Part shown: positions 43,452-46,792 of the stretch, one piece after another | Layout of the letters: every line of letters starts with the position of its first letter | Numbering within the stretch: position 1 is the first letter of the stretch | NCBI GenBank assembly: GCA_017937385.1 | Contig: JAGBDR010000085.1 | Span: 1-46,792, forward strand | Length of the DNA: 46,792 nucleotides | Direction: 5' to 3' | Source: Parabacteroides sp. | GTDB taxonomy: Bacteria > Bacteroidota > Bacteroidia > Bacteroidales > Tannerellaceae | Position numbers and translations under genes: made by a program | Notes under the pieces: model-generated | Database searches by the model: none | What the model saw: the letters and a program-made list of their open reading frames with translations, nothing else | What the model was told of the DNA's origin: nothing

Positions 43452-43850
43452 TCATAAGGTTGGAACACAGTCTCGTTTACGTCGCAACCTAAAATCAACA
43501 GGTACCACATATCTTGTTATTATAGGTCTGTCTTTCTGAAAAGCCGGAGCCTCAAATTTTATCAACCGAGTTACCCTTAAAGCCTCTTGGTTCAAATCTT
43601 CCCGGATTCCCCCTTTTAGGATTTCATGATTGAATGTGTTACCGACAGTATCAATCATAAATGCAACATTTACCCGACCTTGAACAGAATCTCGAACTGC
43701 AGACAAAGGATATTGAATATTTGTTTGTATAAAATGAATCAAATCATCTTTATATACAGGAGGATTTGATATCTGAATTATTAATAAACTATCTACATTT
43801 TGGGCGACTCCTTTTATGACAAAAAATAACATAACCAATAGAATTCTCAT
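43452..43850 (-). CDS. exported TonB C-terminal-like protein
   Basis: A 132-residue protein with a signal peptide (RILLVMLFFVIKGVAQ) followed by a TonB-C-like domain: YPLSAVRDSVQGRVNVAFMI, then GGIREDLNQEALRV, then RYVVPVDFRL. It lacks the membrane anchor and proline-rich linker of a real TonB, so it cannot work as one by itself. The ATG begins one base after the RHS stop codon, the position where an immunity gene would be expected. Family assignment is moderately sure; the immunity role is inference. Confidence 0.7.
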   Translation of the reverse strand: MRILLVMLFFVIKGVAQNVDSLLIIQISNPPVYKDDLIHFIQTNIQYPLSAVRDSVQGRVNVAFMIDTVGNTFNHEILKGGIREDLNQEALRVTRLIKFEAPAFQKDRPIITRYVVPVDFRLRRKRDCVPTL

Positions 43851-43851
43851 A

Positions 43852-44959
43852 TTACCACCTCCTCGGAATTTTATAAAACCAATTTAATGAAGGATATTGA
43901 GGTGTTAGGACCTCATAAGGCTTCAACACTTCCTGATATAATCTAACTCCACCTAATAAATATTGTGATTTAGGATATAAACCTTGATTTTTAAAAGCAT
44001 ACATATAACCATCTATTTCTTCCAAAAAATAATCCATTCCTAAACCTTGAATATCCTTTGGAAGTTGCTTTATTGGTAGACCATTCTTTATTTTATTTGA
44101 ATGTAAAATTTCTTTGTAATAAGTTGCTTTCAGTACTGAATAATCCTCAAATGCCAAATCCCCATATGAAACTTTTCCTGATTCAGGCTTTGTCGCTCCC
44201 CAATATTTACCTTCTCCTGATTGATAATAATCTGATGCAATCTGAGGATTATACTCTCCTTCAAACCCAAAATAATCCAAAGCATCCTGTTGCCAAACGC
44301 CTCCTTCCACTGTATATTTTCCAGCAGCAAAATCTGTGAATACACCTTGATTCGATTTAAAACCTTTCCCTTTCACCATATTCTTCATATTCTCAGAAGT
44401 TAATGCAGCAAATGAAGCACCGGAAATACACCCCCACAACATTCCTTTCCCCATATTGGTTCCCCACAAAGCAGCATCTATAACCCCAACCAATGTTCCC
44501 TGAGCCGCACCAAGTCCCACATTAGCAGCAAAACTCATACCAGCCCCACCAATTGGTCCCATCAGCCCTCCAACTCCACCAGTTATAGCTCCTTTCCATG
44601 CTCCACCCCCAGAAATTCTGCCCTTGTAACACACTTTTTACTCCACCACCGACTACTCCGACAGCAGCTCCGACAAGCATAGCATCTAAAAAAACTCCAA
44701 CTCCTGGGATTAAAGCCGTAAATAAAAACTCTCCATTCGGATCTGTATACGACAACGGATTATTCAACGCATACGTATATCCATTATAGGACTGCGTGAA
44801 CTCCGGAACCTGGATAACTGGATCCGGACTTAGAAAACGTCCCAACACAGGATCATACAAACGTGCATTCATGTTGATCAAACCGAACATTTCCAAATGT
44901 TCATGTCCCGTAAAACCACAGTCGAACTTCATCTCCGGCAAATTGGAATAATTATCCAT
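43852..44959 (-). pseudogene. RHS repeat-associated core and tip, frameshifted and 5'-truncated
   Basis: The upstream frame carries the RHS core hallmark FTGHEHLEMFGLINMNARLY followed by DPVLGRFLSPDP and NNPLSYTDPNGE, then a glycine/alanine-rich membrane-like stretch up to LQGQNFWG. The downstream frame resumes with GGAWKGAITGGVGG and continues about 250 residues into a unique C-terminal tip. Removing one G from the five-G run (44606-44610 on the plus strand as CCCCC) joins the frames as NFWGGAWKG. No YD-repeat body exists upstream; ATG 44959 begins MDNYSNLPEM. RHS tips are usually toxins delivered by contact-dependent or type VI-like systems. Here the gene is broken or displaced, unless a sequencing error caused the shift. 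Confidence 0.8.
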
Positions 44960-45208
44960 CCTGCTATCTTTTGTTCGTAAATATAAGAATTTACATCCCA
45001 AAAACTAAAACTTTTCTCACTTATCCTCCTAAAAGGCAACCTTTCTGTACGAAGCTGATCATAACACATAACAAAACGGGCTTTTAACAACGATGACTTC
45101 TGGTGATCCGTCAATGCCAAACTTTTCCTCCATTTTTCACCGTCTCCTGTTTTGCCAATGCCACAACCAGTCCCACTCCATACAGGCGCATATCATCCAC
45201 TCAATACA
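44960..45208 (-). other. gap with degenerate coding remnants, probably former RHS region
   Basis: Between the RHS fragment and the first paralogue there are only short frames. One reads SLALTDHQKSSLLKA and recalls the TDHxGS region of RHS cores, but is followed by out-of-frame sequence. I see no intact gene, promoter or terminator. The stretch looks like decayed 5' sequence of the RHS gene or of an earlier tip. Confidence 0.4.
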
Positions 45209-45898
45209 CTATCGCATAATAAAAGGGAACAGTCGATCCAACGAATAACGATCCGTATCATTTATTTCATTGGGAGAATAAATAGAATACAAATAATTAT
45301 TCTTGATCAAATATACGAAATTACAATCTAAATACAAATCTTGTAATAACAACTTATTCCCTTGTTTTACCCATTTCCCTAAAGACAAATAAATCTTAGT
45401 TTTACCAACCAAATAATAAATCCGATAAGAAAAAGCAATATCCAAATCGATATGAACACATCCATTCTTATAACCACCCAACTGCAATGATATTTGATTT
45501 AAATTCAGGGCATTCAAATAAGAATCATTTTTCCTTATTTTTCTCTGACATTCTTTTTTCATATCCAACATTGAATAATTTTCAGAATAGTCAGACTTTC
45601 CCTGGTCAATAAAACATTTATTCTTCATAAAGTAATATCCTTTATTAACAAAAAGTCCCTTGCCCACTTTAGCCATCACCAAATCACATCCAGCCCGAAT
45701 ATCATTAAATATGATCTTGTTTCCCTCAAATTCAATGACTCCAAAAGACAAAAACAAGATATACCTATCACAATCCCCTTTTTCAACAATTGTAATATAA
45801 TATTCATTTTCCTTATCAAATATCTCCAAATAACAAGATATGTCGATTTCCGGAAAAGGATTTTCTAATTCAAATTGACTAACAAGATAACGATTCAT
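45209..45898 (-). CDS. uncharacterised protein, tandem paralogue A
   Basis: A 229-residue protein, rich in Ile, Asn, Tyr and Lys, with no signal peptide or membrane span. It is clearly paralogous to the next gene: both share FLSFG, an I(I/L)ND segment, (F/Y)MK(N/E)K, then QLG(G/D)Y, GKW followed by GNKLLL, FVYLI, and an end of the form NDTDRYSL then PFIMR. No known family recognised. Being AT-rich, tandem and next to an RHS tip, immunity proteins are a reasonable guess, but this is inference. Confidence 0.7.
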   Translation of the reverse strand: MNRYLVSQFELENPFPEIDISCYLEIFDKENEYYITIVEKGDCDRYILFLSFGVIEFEGNKIIFNDIRAGCDLVMAKVGKGLFVNKGYYFMKNKCFIDQGKSDYSENYSMLDMKKECQRKIRKNDSYLNALNLNQISLQLGGYKNGCVHIDLDIAFSYRIYYLVGKTKIYLSLGKWVKQGNKLLLQDLYLDCNFVYLIKNNYLYSIYSPNEINDTDRYSLDRLFPFIMR

Positions 45899-45929
45899 TC
45901 TTCAAAATTTAAAATTCAATTTAATAAAA

Positions 45930-46613
45930 CTATCGTATAATGAATGGATATATAATACCTAATGAGTACCGATCCGTTTCATTCAAATCGTTCGGAGCAT
46001 AAATAGGATACAAGTAATCTGACTCGATCAGATATACGAAATCACATTCTAAAGATGTGTCATGCAATAACAGCTTATTCCCGGTCTTTTCCCATTTTCC
46101 TTCTGCAATCTTAGCAGCATATCGTTCTATCAAAAAATAGATTTGATAATTAAACCCCTTATCTAAACAAACATGAAGATGTTGATTATAATAATCACCT
46201 AATTGCAGAGGAATTTTATCCATACTCAATTTACTTAAATATCGTTTTCTATTTTTCTCTTTACTTTTATATTCTTTCTTTATGTCCAAAAAATGTTCAT
46301 ACTCAAAATAATTATATTCATTCTCAAATGCAAAAGATTTTTCTTTCATAAATAAGAATCCTTTATCTACAATAAGATCTGAATCATTCTTCCTTAACAC
46401 TATAGTTGAATTAGTCATTACATCATTTAGAATAAAATGATTATCATCCGTATCTATCCAACCAAACGATAGAAACAAACATAAAACAATATCACTGCCA
46501 AACGCATGTTCTTCCAGAATAATGCAAAACTCCTTTCTTGTTTCCAGTATAAACAGATAACACGTAATATTCCTACTATAAAAAGGATTATCCATTACAT
46601 ACATACGAACCAA
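45930..46613 (-). CDS. uncharacterised protein, tandem paralogue B
   Basis: A 227-residue paralogue of the preceding gene, separated by 31 bases and transcribed first. The shared blocks run along the whole length and are strongest in the C-terminal third (GKWEKTGNKLLL, then CDFVYLI, then NETDRYSL and PFIIR). The N-terminal third has diverged more, suggesting an old duplication with a conserved C-terminal core. The start could be ATG 46613 or the Met codons shortly after (MVRMYVMDN). No promoter consensus is visible upstream. Confidence 0.7.
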   Translation of the reverse strand: MVRMYVMDNPFYSRNITCYLFILETRKEFCIILEEHAFGSDIVLCLFLSFGWIDTDDNHFILNDVMTNSTIVLRKNDSDLIVDKGFLFMKEKSFAFENEYNYFEYEHFLDIKKEYKSKEKNRKRYLSKLSMDKIPLQLGDYYNQHLHVCLDKGFNYQIYFLIERYAAKIAEGKWEKTGNKLLLHDTSLECDFVYLIESDYLYPIYAPNDLNETDRYSLGIIYPFIIR

Positions 46614-46699
46614 TGGCTTTTTAGAATTATTTCACATATAAAACAACTTGCAGTAACTATTCAGCCAAAGAACCGGTATGCCGGAATGGCTCGCCTTTA

Positions 46700-46792
46700 T
46701 CAGACGAGAGCAAGGATGGCATCAAGAGGGGATTGCCCGTTTTTCCAGGCAGTGTCGGCAATGGAATGGAGAGCGTGGAAGGCATCGGCGCC
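46700..46792 (-). CDS. C-terminal end of a possible transposase, cut by window edge
   Basis: The final 30 codons of a frame entering from the right edge: GADAFHALHSIADTAWKNGQ followed by SPLDAILALV and TGA. GC content is clearly higher than in the neighbouring paralogues. The pattern, an alanine-rich helix followed by KNG and a short helix, recalls the ends of IS66-type and similar transposases, but 30 residues are too few for a family call. If correct, an insertion sequence borders the AT-rich island. Confidence 0.35.
   Translation of the reverse strand, partial: GADAFHALHSIADTAWKNGQSPLDAILALV

Noticed and set aside
44600-44640. programmed frameshift in the RHS gene
   Set aside because: No slippery heptamer with a downstream stimulator was recognised; a simple one-base change in a G run explains the frames.

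Overview
The window is chromosomal DNA of a Bacteroidales bacterium, most likely a Parabacteroides species (an inference from gene content, not a database match). Supporting signs are promoters of the Bacteroidetes type (TTTG, 19 bases, TAnnTTTG), a fused SecDF, a meso-diaminopimelate dehydrogenase, DUF3098 and DUF4468 proteins, a very large secreted surface protein with a DUF6383-like C-terminus, an Rpn-type PD-(D/E)XK protein and an AAA-ATPase/PD-(D/E)XK protein. Most of the window is ordinary core genome at moderate GC. From about 42.4 kb to the right edge it becomes AT-rich and accessory.

Layout. 1-5 kb: lptB (LPS export ATPase), a GH3 beta-glucosidase, and an mlaE-mlaF lipid-transport pair; a 136-bp MITE-like element with a 9-bp target duplication lies in the leader of the GH3 gene. 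5-10.7 kb: an Rpn-family protein and a 1191-residue surface protein with a long structured leader. 10.7-13.6 kb: a two-unit M16 zinc protease lipoprotein. 13.7-19.7 kb: metK, then a tight minus-strand operon ftsX-DUF3098-uppP-truB-queA-folK plus a small basic protein, joining cell division, envelope lipid recycling, tRNA modification and folate synthesis. 19.8-23 kb: an ECF sigma factor with a four-helix membrane partner, then trmB and mrp/apbC on the plus strand. 23.1-29.6 kb: secDF, two DUF4468 exported proteins and the AAA-ATPase/nuclease-like gene. 29.7-32.4 kb: a membrane-anchored endonuclease/exonuclease/phosphatase protein and two rhomboid proteases in overlapping genes. 32.5-41.6 kb: an HU-type protein, argS, topA, a TPR protein, nagB, a flavodiiron protein, lgt and ddh. 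42.4-46.8 kb: an orphan HicB-like protein, a membrane protein, a secreted TonB-C-like protein, a frameshifted and 5'-truncated RHS tip, two tandem paralogues of unknown function, and the last 30 codons of what may be a transposase.

The most unusual content is between the genes. (1) Four intergenic sites carry degenerate tandem arrays of 21-23 bp units with no spacers. Three of them sit between the terminator of one gene and the promoter of the next; the fourth fills a convergent gap. Two lie beside PD-(D/E)XK genes. (2) Two families of 7-bp tandem repeats, (ATAAATC)n and (AATTGAC)n, recur as arrays, several as inverted pairs around a short segment and several touching start or stop codons. 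(3) The MITE in the beta-glucosidase leader separates a predicted promoter from its gene. (4) The RHS tip is broken at a run of five G, and a secreted TonB-C-like gene begins one base after its stop codon.

No tRNA, rRNA, CRISPR array, prophage or complete insertion sequence was recognised.
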